A DNA stretch of 63,764 nt, taken from contig CAICTM010000486.1 in NCBI GenBank assembly GCA_903772945.1, positions 1 through 63,764 of the forward strand. Reading direction: 5' to 3'. Positions 9,870 to 20,146 of this stretch are shown in pieces. The DNA is from Seminavis robusta. Its lineage: Eukaryota; Bacillariophyta; Bacillariophyceae; Naviculales; Naviculaceae. The notes below the pieces were generated by a model. The model had not been told where the DNA came from. It saw only the letters and a program-made list of their open reading frames with translations, and did no database searches. Positions within the stretch are counted from its first letter, which is position 1. Each line of letters starts with the position of its first letter. The translations under genes and the position numbers were made by a program.

Positions 9870-11199
9870 CTAATGGTAGTGCCGCTCTGTTGCCTTCAGC
9901 GTGAAAGCTGAATCTGAAGACAGCATTTCATTGCTGGAAGGCGCTTGTGGGTCCGATGCGAATGACAGTAGCTGTGTCATTGCCTCCGTACCTTTCCGGA
10001 CGTTGTGGGAGTTGTGATAAAAGTCAACTTCATGCTCCTTGTCATTGCTGCGGAGCAAGGCGTCAATTAGTTTCTGCAGAGTCTCAGAGGAAGGTGCCGC
10101 GACACGAAGAGAGATTTTCCCCATTTCTGGAATGGCATCATCGATTCCACCGTCATCTGTTCCGTGGTCAAGTTCATCCTTGAACAAGTCAAGGCATTGC
10201 TTCAGCTGGGAGAACGTGCCGTAGAATAACGGAAACTTCCTTGACGATTTCTTTGGGTGATACAGGCTACCTTTGGTCCCAGTTGCATCGGAGACTCTCT
10301 TCACGGCATCCCTGACTGCGGATTCGGCAGTGACGTTTCCGAATCCTCCACTGAAAGAGTCACTAAACAAATCAACGAAAATGGTAAAAATCGCTTGACA
10401 TCTCCATCGTGGCTTTGTTGCTTCTTCGGCAACCGTCTGCGATGTATTCAATGGGGATCATAATGCTCAAGGTGTCTTCCTCAACGGGGTTGGGGGGGCT
10501 GAAATACCCACGCCTGTTCATGTGTTTCGCTTCTGCCATTTTCAAGCTTCCTGTATGCATGATCTTGGCAATACGGGCGACAGCATTTGCAAGCGAGAGA
10601 GGAGACAAAACATGATAGGTTCTGGACTGTACCATCGTAGCTTTCAACCGTTTGAGCTGTGTCTCACTTTGGCTGCCCTTTTGCAACCCAAAATCAAGCT
10701 CAGAATCCTCGTCAAGCAGAAGGACACCGCATTTGAGAGCCACCTTCCAAAAGATTCCACAGACTTTCATCCTCTCTGAAAACTGAGTGTTCCCCTCATT
10801 CTTTAGAATGCCAAAGAGGTTACGAAGGAGTTGGGGTTCCACATGAGCTCCAGAGAGTGGACGCAATACTGGATAGTAGGCTCGTGCTGGCACAAGGATT
10901 TGATGAAGTGCTTCCACAAATTCTATGGTGGCTTGCCAGTCACCATCAGAGATTTCGACACGTTTGAGTGTCAGATAGGCAACAACTTGCTTTGCAATGG
11001 CCAGAGACCAATCCAGCTTGCGTAGAAGTCTGTCAGAGGATTCTCGTGTTCCGTGTTTGAAGACATTCCGAAAGTATTCCACCAGATGGAATATCACCCC
11101 GGCCTCGTCATCCGAGACAACGAGCTTCTCGCCACCTTGGCATTCTATGGTGAATCCTTTGTTGCCTGCATCTTCATCATTGTCCTCAATCTTTACGTT
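9870..11199 (-). CDS. Hypothetical protein, two frames probably joined by a short intron
   Basis: Two overlapping minus-strand frames belong together. The upstream one (down to 10372) encodes a helical protein rich in Leu and Lys. The downstream one (10451-9870) continues with KISLRVAAPSSETLQKLIDALL. A 49-bp intron with donor GTCAAG and acceptor CTTTCAG, or a 1-nt frame change, would connect them. The donor is weak, so this is inferred. The open frame extends upstream to 11199, before the in-frame stop, with no ATG. The true start is therefore in an unseen exon or the gene is 5'-truncated. The segment VVSDDEAGVIFHLVEYFRN faintly recalls BTB-type folds, but I do not assign it. Function unknown. 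Confidence 0.5.
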
Positions 11200-11766
11200 T
11201 TATACAGAAGATCGTTTAGAAATGGCATATATAGCAAAGCATCGAGACAGCGAAAATTTCAGAACTCGTAGAGGAATGTACCGCTGTGCGGATTGGCAGT
11301 CTGCGCTGGTATCGGTACCGGTATGCCATAAATCTGCCATACCGGTAGTGTCGGTCTCACGAGTGAAGACAGATAGCACCTGCCTCTCGACCCCCTTTAT
11401 CTTGAAGACAGCAAATCGCTCTTCGTGTGGTATGCACAATGTACCGGTCCTGTTCCGGTACATGTACATGTACCGGTACGGGTACCAGGTACCGAAGAAG
11501 AAGAGCACTGATTATCCATGTTTCAGTTGCTCTTTCTTCAACATGCTGGTTAATTAAACCGGCAAAGCAAGAGTCAAGCTATCAGAGTGCTTGTTTCAAT
11601 CGCACATGAACATACGTACCCTACCCGGTACATCGAAAGTGGCAGACGGTTCGGAGGAGGAGAGGCTCACAATACTGTACCAACAGCAACACAAAAACAA
11701 ACACAACACAAAAACAACAACAGCAGACAAAAACACAACACAACACAACACAACACAACAACTACC
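11200..11766. other. Intergenic with TACCGGTA palindromes and a CAACA repeat leader
   Basis: Around 11445-11490 short palindromes of GTACATGTAC and TACCGGTAC overlap each other. From 11690 to 11765 the sequence is an AC/AAC microsatellite ending in five CAACA-like units directly before the ATG of the next gene, so it is probably that gene's 5' leader. Confidence 0.6.
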
Positions 11767-12663
11767 ATGAAGATTCAAATGAGCCTACCAGTTTTCATCT
11801 TGGCAGCAGCGGGCACTCCCAGCTCTGTTTCTGCAATCAAGGGTGCTAAAGACAACAAAGCGGCAGCTGAAGGCAACTTTGAAATTCAACCAAGAAGGCT
11901 TCGAGCTCTCAAGTCAACACAAGGTCAAGGGAGTGTTGCCAGAGATGGACTGATTGAGATAAAGCCTTGTGTCCCCTGGTCTTCTGTCTCATCTGCACAA
12001 ACGACAAACCCCCAAACAGACAGTGCCTGCGTGAGCAATCCCCCATCAACTGGTGGGTGCTGTCGCGACTACCACTGGCTCCTATGGGATGCTACCAACA
12101 GTTATCCTTATGTTCCATGCATTTGCAATGACATAACACAAGATCCAAACAGCTTTGTACCCTCCACACTTCCACCATTTTCTAGCAACCCTGGGCCTAG
12201 TAACAATGGGCCTGGCCACAGACGCAAGCTTGAGAAACCAACTCCCAACGGAAACGATGATGTTGAGAAGGATGAGAACAAGCGTGAGCTCAAAAAAGGA
12301 CCTTCTGCCCGCAATGGGAATATTGAAAGTGAAGGATTGAAGGAGATCAGGCCATGTGTCCCATGGTCTTCCATTACAGAAGCACAGAAGACAAATGCTG
12401 AGAGTGACAGTGTCTGTGCAACCAACGATCCCAGCACAAAGACAGGAGGATGCTGCCGTGCTTTCGTTTACTTGTTGTGGGATGACAACAACAGCTACCC
12501 CAATGTGGATTGCATCTGCAATGACATTACACAAGATCCAAGCAACTTCATGTCTGACACCAATCCCCCAATTGATATCAGTGGCACAGTCTCTGACCCC
12601 ATCTACACTGGGCAGGACCATGGAAAGATGCGACGAGGTCTCGCCAGCTCTGCCTCAAACTAG
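11767..12663 (+). CDS. Secreted cysteine-rich protein with two tandem domains
   Basis: The 298-residue protein starts with a signal peptide (MKIQMSLPVFILAAAGTPSSVSA). It has two tandem copies of a domain of about 75 residues. Each begins GL-EI-PCVPWSS, has a second Cys, then GGCCR, LLWD, NSYP, and a CICNDITQDP end, so each has six Cys in the pattern C, C, CC, C, C. The linker holds GHRRKLEKP and an acidic-basic stretch ending KREL, possible proprotein-processing sites, and QPRRLRALK follows the signal peptide. The even Cys count and the signal suggest an extracellular disulphide-bonded protein. I do not recognise the domain. It is unlikely to be an enzyme, since no conserved acidic or His centre is apparent. 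Confidence 0.8.
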   Translation: MKIQMSLPVFILAAAGTPSSVSAIKGAKDNKAAAEGNFEIQPRRLRALKSTQGQGSVARDGLIEIKPCVPWSSVSSAQTTNPQTDSACVSNPPSTGGCCRDYHWLLWDATNSYPYVPCICNDITQDPNSFVPSTLPPFSSNPGPSNNGPGHRRKLEKPTPNGNDDVEKDENKRELKKGPSARNGNIESEGLKEIRPCVPWSSITEAQKTNAESDSVCATNDPSTKTGGCCRAFVYLLWDDNNSYPNVDCICNDITQDPSNFMSDTNPPIDISGTVSDPIYTGQDHGKMRRGLASSASN

Positions 12664-13118
12664 AGATTCAAATCATTGAGCAAAAAATGCTCATGTTTCA
12701 CCCAATAGAACCACATAGAGTGTGAAGTGGAAGCAAGACAATTTTTCTAGAACTAAAGTATAGATCATCGCAACAATAACTGACTTCCGTACCAAACATA
12801 GCGTAATAGACATGAATGCAGCTTGTGTTTCCCCTCCAGTCCATGTTCTTGTGGTGCGGCAACAAAATTTGCTGGAGGGGGCCTTTGGCTGGCCTGTGTG
12901 GCCTCCCCTCAGCCAGGATTTTTCCATAAAAAGAGAAATATAAGATATTTTCAACGAATCCAAACGAATCTGACAAAAACAAACGTCATCATCTGAAATC
13001 CAAAAGATCCAAGATCGCTCCGATGATCCGACGCCACCATGGCGCTTCTTCTGCAACGTCCACGCCTCGGACCACAAACATCCACACTTACTTTGCCGCT
13101 GATACATACATTAGCACC
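12664..13118. other. Intergenic upstream of transaldolase
   Basis: About 450 bp. A plus-strand frame in phase with the transaldolase start reaches back to an ATG at 13023. The later ATG triplet at 13119 gives a proper signal peptide and is preferred. The minus-strand frames here are not supported. Confidence 0.4.
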
Positions 13119-14617
13119 ATGATGATGGTCAGGACCCTCAGCTTCTTGACGGCCAGTCTCCTGGCTCTGTCTCCTACTAGCCATGGATTCACTGTCTCCA
13201 CAACAACTCGAGCGAGTACTAGGCAGACCTCGTTGTCCATGGTATCTGCCTCGGAATCTTCTCAATTGGCCCAATTGGCCAGCATGACGACTCTTTCGAT
13301 TGACAGTGGAGACTTGAAAGTGATTGAAGAGTATGCAGCGACTGGGTACATTACGGATGCCACCACCAATCCACTCTTTGTCTCGCAAGCAGGATTAAGT
13401 GGAGATCCCACCTATGCCGAGGTATGTAGCGTATGTGGATGGTCGTAGTGTGTGTTTCATGGATTCGTGCCTTTGGTTCTTCAAAAGAGAGGCTATCATT
13501 CCCATTTGCTTCTGATCTCTAACTTCTTATCTAAAACTTTTTATTCATGGATTACGCATATATAGTTGGTCGACCGCGCTGTGGAATTTGCCATGGAAGC
13601 CGGTGAAAACGACGAAGCCGCCACGGTGTCCTTGGCCATTGATCGGCTGGCGGTGAATCTGGGAGCCGCCATTGCCATGATTGTACCAGGCTACATTTCG
13701 ACCGAAGTCGATCCACGATTATCCTTTGACACGGAAGCATCGGTAGCCCGCGGCCGTCGGATTATCGAAATGTACAAGGGCATGGGTGTCCCCAAAGAAC
13801 GCGTCTTGATCAAATTGGCCGCCACGTGGGAGGGCATTAAAGCCGCCGAGATTTTGGAGAAGGAAGGCATTCAATGCAATCTGACGTTAATCTTTTCCTT
13901 TGTCCAAGCCGTCGCATGTGCCCAGTACGGAGCCCATCTCATTTCCCCCTTTCCCGGACGCATTCTGGATTGGCACAAGACTCTGGAAGGACGAACCGAA
14001 GGAGTTCCTCCGTCAGAAGATGAAGGTGTTGTGGCGGTTCGAAAAATGTACAATTACTACAAGGTGAGTGGGCAGTGGTGAGTTATTCATAGACAAGATT
14101 TGTGGGTGTGTAATTCTAACTACTTGGGACTGCATCATGTAACGCAACCTTTTATTCTGCGACTTGACTTGATCTGATTACACTACAACTACAAACACGA
14201 CAATTGACAACAATACTATCCTTCTTACGGATCGATCGATAGTGCCACGGCCACGATACCATTTGCATGCCAGCTAGCTGGCGGCCATCTCGTGGACCGG
14301 GTTTTGAATTGGACGAGATTGTGGCGCTGGCGGGTACGGATCGCATGACCATCCCGGCACCACTGTTGGAGAAACTGGCGTCCAGCGAAGACCCCTTGCC
14401 ACGAGTGTTGGAGCCCACGGCTGCTGCCGCCTCGGAGGAACCCCTCATTGGCGACGGCCAAATGGACGAGAAGGAATTCCGGTATTTGCTCAACATGGAT
14501 GGTTGCGGCACGGACAAGTTGGGGGAAGGCATCCGCGCGTTTATTGGCGAAACAGAGAAATTGGAACAGGCCATTCAAGCTAAAGTCAAAGCAGCTAGTG
14601 CAGCTGTCAGTAGCTAA
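13119..14617 (+). CDS. Plastid-targeted transaldolase, three exons
   Basis: Exons 13119-13421, 13566-14063 and 14243-14617 join in phase 0 at both introns to give 391 residues. Transaldolase moves a dihydroxyacetone unit between sugar phosphates in the pentose phosphate pathway through a Schiff base. Family landmarks are DATTNPLF in exon 1, the KLAATWEG block with the Schiff-base Lys, [23 protein letters not shown] in exon 2, and [17 protein letters not shown] in exon 3. The N-terminus [27 protein letters not shown] is a signal peptide ending at a Phe-containing site, so import into the secondary plastid is predicted. The C-terminus carries an extra EF-hand-like [23 protein letters not shown] segment, as seen in some algal transaldolases. 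The start was chosen at the ATG triplet that opens the signal peptide. Confidence 0.93.
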
Positions 14618-14689
14618 TGATAGATGCAAATAGCTAACGAAACCAACAACGTAATCCACAAGCCTGACTAGATTAGATTACTACCAGAG

Positions 14690-15766
14690 CTAGAACTTGA
14701 ACGTCTTGGCTTGCTGATTGACCACAAAGTTGGCAGCCGCCTTTCCGTGTCGTTTGCCCAGCAACAATCGGTTCATCTTTTTGGATCGTTTCCAAGTGGG
14801 TTGCGGTGGTTTGAGTCCATGCTTCTTTTGCTTTTGGAGTTGTTTGGCAGACACAATGTCGGATCCATCGGCAATGCGTCGTTGCGAGTGAAACAGAGCC
14901 GTTTGGGAAGGCTCCGTTGTCATGAGTGCCAATGCCATGGCAGTTTGTTCTCGGCTCTCGTCATCGTCGTCCTGTCCTAGCACGACGACTTGCATACTGG
15001 AATTGACTTGTCGACTGGATGTTTCCTCCTCGGCCGATTGGAAAATGGTGTGTTTGGGAATTGCTTTCTCTGGTTTGGATTTGCGAGCTTTGCGATTGGC
15101 CTTCTTTTGAGCATCCAATTCGGCAAAAAAGTCGTCTTCCAAGTTTTCTTCTTCTTCTTTTGTCTCGTCTTCTTCTTCGGGACGAGTCTTGCGCTTTCGC
15201 TTTCGTTTGGTTGCGGCGTGACGGAAATCTCGTTCTCGCTGGCGTTCGGCCATGGCCATGTTGCGAGCTACCGAACTGTCCACTTGTTCCACAGCATCAT
15301 CATCATCATCATCATCCTGTTGATAATTGACAGCCATAGTATCAGTAGTGGTGGTTGTCACGGCTTGCTCTGGTGCCTCATCATCATTCTCGTTGTCGTC
15401 GACGTGTACTTTTTCATCATTCTCTTTGGCAACAATTTCTGGCTCATCTTGGCTGTCGTCATCGTCGTCGTTAAAGACAATCTTGTTGGATTGCTTCGTC
15501 GGTTCTTTAGCTGTTCCTGATGGGATACGAATCATCCCCATATTCTTGGAACGCAGAACTTCTCTCTGTTGCTTTCGTAATTGACGAGGCGAGTTCTTCG
15601 GCTTCTTCTTGGTACTGGAGGTTGCAACGGGAGCATCGTTGGTTTCGTCCTTTTCCGCGGCGTCATCATCTTGTTTTTCTTCTGGTTCTTTCAAAGAAGA
15701 AGACGATGTTTCCGCTTCTTCTTCTGCCACTTTCTTGACAGCTTGTTGCCTTCGAGTGGACACCAT
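14690..15766 (-). CDS. Highly charged nuclear or nucleolar-type protein
   Basis: The frame encodes 358 residues from the ATG at 15766 (MVSTRRQQ), or 399 from an upstream ATG at 15889. Most of it is low complexity: runs of Asp/Glu alternate with basic clusters such as KRKRKRKTR and KKKPKNSPRQLRKQQR, which look like nuclear localisation signals. The C-terminal 60 residues are more ordered (KQLQKQKKHGLKPPQPTWKRSKKMNRLLLG) and end in KTFKF. The make-up resembles ribosome-biogenesis proteins of the nucleolus, but no family can be named. Plus-strand frames over the same DNA are shadows of its acidic repeats. Confidence 0.7.
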   Translation of the reverse strand: MVSTRRQQAVKKVAEEEAETSSSSLKEPEEKQDDDAAEKDETNDAPVATSSTKKKPKNSPRQLRKQQREVLRSKNMGMIRIPSGTAKEPTKQSNKIVFNDDDDDSQDEPEIVAKENDEKVHVDDNENDDEAPEQAVTTTTTDTMAVNYQQDDDDDDDAVEQVDSSVARNMAMAERQRERDFRHAATKRKRKRKTRPEEEDETKEEEENLEDDFFAELDAQKKANRKARKSKPEKAIPKHTIFQSAEEETSSRQVNSSMQVVVLGQDDDDESREQTAMALALMTTEPSQTALFHSQRRIADGSDIVSAKQLQKQKKHGLKPPQPTWKRSKKMNRLLLGKRHGKAAANFVVNQQAKTFKF

Positions 15767-16093
15767 GGTTGCCTTCCGTAGTCTACAGTATTTCTTTTTG
15801 ATGTTGGCTAAAGGTTTATGTTGTGCTTTCGATTTGCTTGGCTTCGAAAGGCTGGTTGGAAGCACGTGGGTTGACGGACAGACATTCATTAGCGCTAGGG
15901 ATATTTATAGTTTGTCCCATACGGTAGGGTACTGTATGGTACCGTACCGGTACGGTTCTTTGCAACGCGTCCACCAACGTGACAAGCTACGACCTGTACC
16001 GTATAAAGGCCAGTTTCGACCATGGTGCATCGTCCAGTTTACCGGTAAATTGAAGAGCCCCACTATTGGGAAAGTAGCTAGCTAGCTAGCTAC

Positions 16094-16921
16094 TCACGAG
16101 AACATTGTGGACATGAACTCTTTTGTAGCTTGTTTCAGTGTTTCATTGCCAGAATACCTCTTTTGGACTGAGGCAACAACTTCCACAACTCCAGCGTCAA
16201 TGAACATCCCATGATGCTGTGGGAAGCAAGTAGCCAGACTGTCGAATAACCAACAGCAGTTGTTCAGGAGTTCCTCATCATCAGGAAATTGTTTCATGAC
16301 TCCGAGCATGAGAGCTACACCTTCGAGTTCTTCCACAAAGCGAGCAGCACAGTCTTGTACAATTTTGTGCCTTTTGGTCACATTAAAAAATGTGTTACCA
16401 AGGGCCATGCAGGCATCCATTTGTAAGTCGTCTGACTGGGGGAAGGTTTTCATGGCACCGATGACAGCTTCAACGCCTCCAGATTTAGCCATAGAGAGCA
16501 TTGCAGTGCTGGACTTCTTAACACTCAAAAGGTTACAGAGGGCGCCGCATGACCAGAGTTGGACATCATGGTTTGTGGACCATTTGTTCATGGTGACAAC
16601 CACAAAGCTGATGGGTCCAAGGTAATGTGTTTTCTCCCAATTCTTAATAGCTGGGTCATGCTTATTGTTATCATCTTGAACCAAGAACAGATCACTGATT
16701 CGCTTCAAAGCTTCAACAACACTTTCTGGTCTGTCCTTGTGAAGTTCCACAAACAGCAGCTGAGGAATCTCGTCTAATTTTGGGGCTACAACGGACACTG
16801 CTGCAGGGTCATCAGCAGGGTGGACTCCTGTGGGTGAGGAGGATACAACCACGGATGGCTGAGGCCGGGACTCTTCCAGAGAGATGCGGCGACGCTTCGA
16901 TTCGGACTCTGTCGACGCCAT
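16094..16921 (-). CDS. Armadillo/HEAT-like repeat protein
   Basis: The 275-residue protein begins MASTESESKRRR, a short nuclear-type basic patch. After a Pro/Ser-rich stretch it becomes entirely alpha-helical, with repeated segments of the kind found in armadillo-like repeats: VQLWSCGALCNLL, SGGVEAVIGAMKTFP, LQMDACMALGNTF, DEELLNNCCWLFDSLA, DAGVVEVVASVQKR. Such solenoids bind other proteins. The ATG at 16921 is the first in frame; upstream codons are open but lack an ATG. It is divergent from the membrane-protein gene starting at 17515, so about 590 bp may hold both promoters. Partner unknown. Confidence 0.72.
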   Translation of the reverse strand: MASTESESKRRRISLEESRPQPSVVVSSSPTGVHPADDPAAVSVVAPKLDEIPQLLFVELHKDRPESVVEALKRISDLFLVQDDNNKHDPAIKNWEKTHYLGPISFVVVTMNKWSTNHDVQLWSCGALCNLLSVKKSSTAMLSMAKSGGVEAVIGAMKTFPQSDDLQMDACMALGNTFFNVTKRHKIVQDCAARFVEELEGVALMLGVMKQFPDDEELLNNCCWLFDSLATCFPQHHGMFIDAGVVEVVASVQKRYSGNETLKQATKEFMSTMFS

Positions 16922-17514
16922 GGCGAATTCAGAGAAGAAGGCCTTCGGCCCACGCACTGGTCCTCAATTTATCGCCCCTAAACCCACGGAACCTAGTCCT
17001 GAATTTGGACTCTTCTTTGCTTCTCTTAAAGGCTTCGGTAGATGATCCTCCTAGACTCTAGCTCTAGACCCCCTTTCTCGTTCCATACCAGTTCTCCATC
17101 AAGGGTGCTGCGGAGGTGCTGGCCTCTTGGTACAGTCGTACGGTACTTGTGGTACCGGTATTGGCACCAGAATCCTGTATCCTCTGGTACAAGGTGAATC
17201 ATCGGGTTGGAGGGGCAAAACAACCAAATAAATCAACTAACAAGTTCCCCACTTCCCTTCTTTTGAAGTAGGCAGCCGTGCAGGATTTTGCCATTCGGCA
17301 AGACAGCTTAGAGCGGTAGTAAAGGTAAATACAGGGTTAAAACGTTTGCTCTTATTTACTTTTAGATTTCTATTCTACATAAAGTTTACCGCATCGCCCT
17401 GTAATATGAAGTGTTTTCCAATCCTGGGCTGTAACACTTTCCCCCACTCGCCGAGTTGCTGAAACAACTCCACGCACCGGTAGACCCACAAAGCACACAA
17501 TCTAGTCAACTACA
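16922..17514. promoter_or_regulatory. Shared intergenic region of two divergent genes
   Basis: 593 bp separate the start codons of the ARM-like gene (minus) and the six-TM gene (plus). It includes an AT-rich stretch (about 17320-17400) and TACCGGTA motifs near 17150. No specific element is recognised; promoter function is inferred from position. Confidence 0.35.
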
Positions 17515-18423
17515 ATGAGCGAGCTCCCTTTGAACATGACAGAACTTGCAAACCACAACAGAGACAATGTTGCTGAGGGAAAAGCAGAGGTTAGCCAGGC
17601 TCCCACTCCGACCTTGTGCAGCTGGTTGTGCCCAGCAATTCGAGCTATCGTGATGGGCATCATTGGCCTCCTTCTCCTCCTCTCAAACATCAGCCATATC
17701 TATGTCATTGTGACCTGGGAGAGCAAACAAGCTTGCATCGCCAGTGGAATCAAGGAGGCAACAGAGATTGCCCCATTTGTTTGGCTTACAACATGGGTCT
17801 TGTGGTTGTCAACTGCATTCTATATCTGGTATCTCTATTTGATTTTTTCAAAACCTTCCATGAATCATGAAAGCAAGGCTGTCCAGTCCTGGGGCTTTCG
17901 TTGTCTCTTCCAGGTAGCCTTGTGCTGGTCCACAATTACAGTTTTGGCTTACACAGGTTCTTTGATTCTGACTCCTCCATCAACCGATGCGATTGACACT
18001 GATCTCTGCTATTCCTTCTCCGACTCCATCATACAAAAGTCACAACCCAATGCTATATTTTGGTTGGTCATGGACCGGATCTTCAATTTCACTGCCCACT
18101 ATGTTTGTGGCCTGGCACTTCTCCTTCTATACCTCCAACGGGCTGTGGCATATGATATTGGCATTCCGTTTTCTGTGCTCGTCTTGATCCCCTTTTCTGT
18201 TGTCCTTGGCCTTGTGCATACATTTCATTCTCCTGTTTATGATGTTGAGAACATCTGGCTTAGCAGTGCCGGAGTCATCATTGGTGCCCTAGTTATACAT
18301 GGCCTCTTATGGTGTGCTTCTGGGCGCTCCATGGCACAAGTTAGTGGAGAGCCTTCAGAGGAAAGCAAAAACACTGAAGTAGAAGAGACGGTGGATAACG
18401 AAGTGCTTGCTGACGAGGTTTGA
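17515..18423 (+). CDS. Six-helix membrane protein, unknown family
   Basis: The 302-residue frame has six clear hydrophobic helices after a hydrophilic N-terminus: IRAIVMGIIGLLLLLSNI, FVWLTTWVLWLSTAFYIWYL, CLFQVALCWSTITVLAY, YVCGLALLLLYL, VLVLIPFSVVLGLVHTF and VIIGALVIHGLLWCAS. The C-terminal tail is acidic (SEESKNTEVEETVDNEV) and probably cytoplasmic. No transporter or receptor signature was found. A truncated, diverged copy of its last third lies at 19319-19685. Reading frame and hydropathy are solid; function is unknown. Confidence 0.78.
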   Translation: MSELPLNMTELANHNRDNVAEGKAEVSQAPTPTLCSWLCPAIRAIVMGIIGLLLLLSNISHIYVIVTWESKQACIASGIKEATEIAPFVWLTTWVLWLSTAFYIWYLYLIFSKPSMNHESKAVQSWGFRCLFQVALCWSTITVLAYTGSLILTPPSTDAIDTDLCYSFSDSIIQKSQPNAIFWLVMDRIFNFTAHYVCGLALLLLYLQRAVAYDIGIPFSVLVLIPFSVVLGLVHTFHSPVYDVENIWLSSAGVIIGALVIHGLLWCASGRSMAQVSGEPSEESKNTEVEETVDNEVLADEV

Positions 18424-19318
18424 TTGGCTCAACCTTTTACTGTCGTGTCGCTGAACACCCACTCTTTTGGTGAGATGAGGTCTGGGCGAACCCAGCCGTG
18501 CTGAGGTGGATGCAGAGACTCGGTGACATCTTTGGCATTGAGGCACAGAACATCTTCGCGAGATCTTTCCGCCCGAACAGCCCAAGAAGTGGAGGGTCCT
18601 TGCCGATCCCTCACAACTTGCCTAGCACCAGATCCAAGCCATTTATGACTGCCCATCCTTGATGACCTCCTTTCGGTTGTCGTGGGCTTCCTGTCGTCAT
18701 GTTTCATGAGCTAACTAGCTAACGAACTAGGAAAGTCAGTTGTTGAGCCCAGGCACCAACCAGCCTCACTGGAGGTGAAAGAGTCGAATCTAGCCAACCA
18801 ATCAACTAATGAGAAATGGGAGTTACTATGGATTAGAGAGAGCTAAGATGAGGATGGGGACAGAGCTCGAGGGGGGGGGGGGCNNNNNNNNNNNNCGCAA
18901 GGCAAGCAATCAAGTGCGCAAGCAGGGCAACATGGAAACCAAGGAAGGGGGTGAAGGCAGGAGGGCAGGGAGGAGCAAAGGAGCAAGACTAGCGGAAGAG
19001 ATCGAGGGCACTAATCCAGTACGAATAGATATTCTACCTACTCTATCCCCATATCAAGGACGAATAGACGGTGGCTGTAAATAGTGATCTGGTCGCGGAT
19101 AGATGCTGTTTCACGCAGTCAGTCAGTCAGTCAGTCGTGCTTGTGCAATGATGGAGATGGAAACAGGCAGCTCTCAAGCTCCAGTGGCGGAGATGAAAAC
19201 ATCCGCAGCACATGAGCTATCTTCGGACTGCTGGTATCGAAGAATGTGATGAATGCAGGCGGCTAAACAACGCCGTACCGGTACCGTAGCTTGGTTCGAG
19301 AGGGAGAAAAGAAATGTT
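18424..19318. other. Intergenic with an assembly gap
   Basis: No gene is supported. A run of G ends at 18883 and is followed by 12 N (18884-18895), so sequence may be missing or collapsed. A short AGTC repeat lies at about 19115-19136. The purine-rich open frame at 18809-19084 spans the gap and is not credible. Confidence 0.7.
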
Positions 19319-19686
19319 TGGCCCTTCTCCTTCTATACCTCCAAAGGGATGTGGCATATGATATCCACATCCCATTTGATGTGCTCTTCATGGTTCCATT
19401 CTCAATTGTCCTTGGACTTGTGCATACATACCATTCTCATGTGTACAACAATGTTGATAACATCTGGCTCAACAGTGTGGGAGTCATTGGTGGAGCCCTA
19501 GTCATTCATGGCCTCCTATGGTTTGCTTCTCGCGGCTGGATGGAACCAGTTACAGGAAAGCCTTCAGAGGATGATGATGACGAAACCAGTGAAGACGAAG
19601 ATACTGTTGGTGACCAACAAGACATTGCTTATGAAGTTTGGTTGCGCCAAGCCTTCGCCTGCAGATCCATTGGAGCCGACGCCTAA
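19319..19686 (+). pseudogene. Truncated paralogue of the six-TM protein
   Basis: From about 19320 the DNA matches the end of the gene at 17515-18423: LLLLYLQRDVAYDIHIPFDVLF, LGLVHTYHSHVYNN, NIWLNSVGVIGGALVIHGLLWFAS and an acidic tail. It covers the last two and a half helices only. Upstream of 19320 there is no similarity. The stop codon of the intact gene (GAGGTTTGA) is GAAGTTTGG here, so the frame runs on for about 16 more residues to a stop at 19684-19686. No start or promoter is evident, so I treat it as a 5'-truncated copy, although the coding frame is unbroken. Confidence 0.75.
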
Positions 19687-20146
19687 GAACAACTTTATAT
19701 CAGGACAGGTTCGCCCTGGATGACTCGACTGGGCTCGAACTTCAGTCCATCTGCTGCCACTGAGAAGGCGTTATTTGAAATCGTCAATCAAGACGAATAT
19801 CGAACAACGCCACAGACAACTCTTTGAAACCGGACATAAACTTGAGAGAGGAATCGCAATGTTAACCTTACTTTGCACTATGGATGCATAGATTCTGTCT
19901 TTATCTATACTAGCGTTTGTGCGTTTCTCGTCTCTAGTGGTGTCTAGGTGCAATTGGTGTGGTGGCGAATACGGCGGCTATTGGCAAAGCGCCGTGCTAG
20001 CTGGTGTGGTGTAGTGGGCTGAAAAAATGACTTGAAAAACCTGCGTATCAAACTGCAGGCAAACTGTTGGGTTGTTGCGTGGGTGTGGTTATTGGCAGAG
20101 AGTGCGGGTGGGTTGGCGTGGCTAGGCTTTGCGGCTGCCTTGTGCT
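19687..20146. other. Intergenic, no supported gene
   Basis: 460 bp between the truncated paralogue and the 3' end of the START-like gene. Short frames only, and no motif recognised. Confidence 0.45.

Noticed and set aside
15019..16085. Long plus-strand open frames opposite the charged protein gene
   Set aside because: They are rich in Ser, Phe and Leu only because they mirror acidic and basic repeats of the minus-strand gene; they show no signal or domain.
18809..19084. Frame across the N gap
   Set aside because: It passes through 12 unknown bases and low-complexity purine-rich DNA, so the translation is meaningless.
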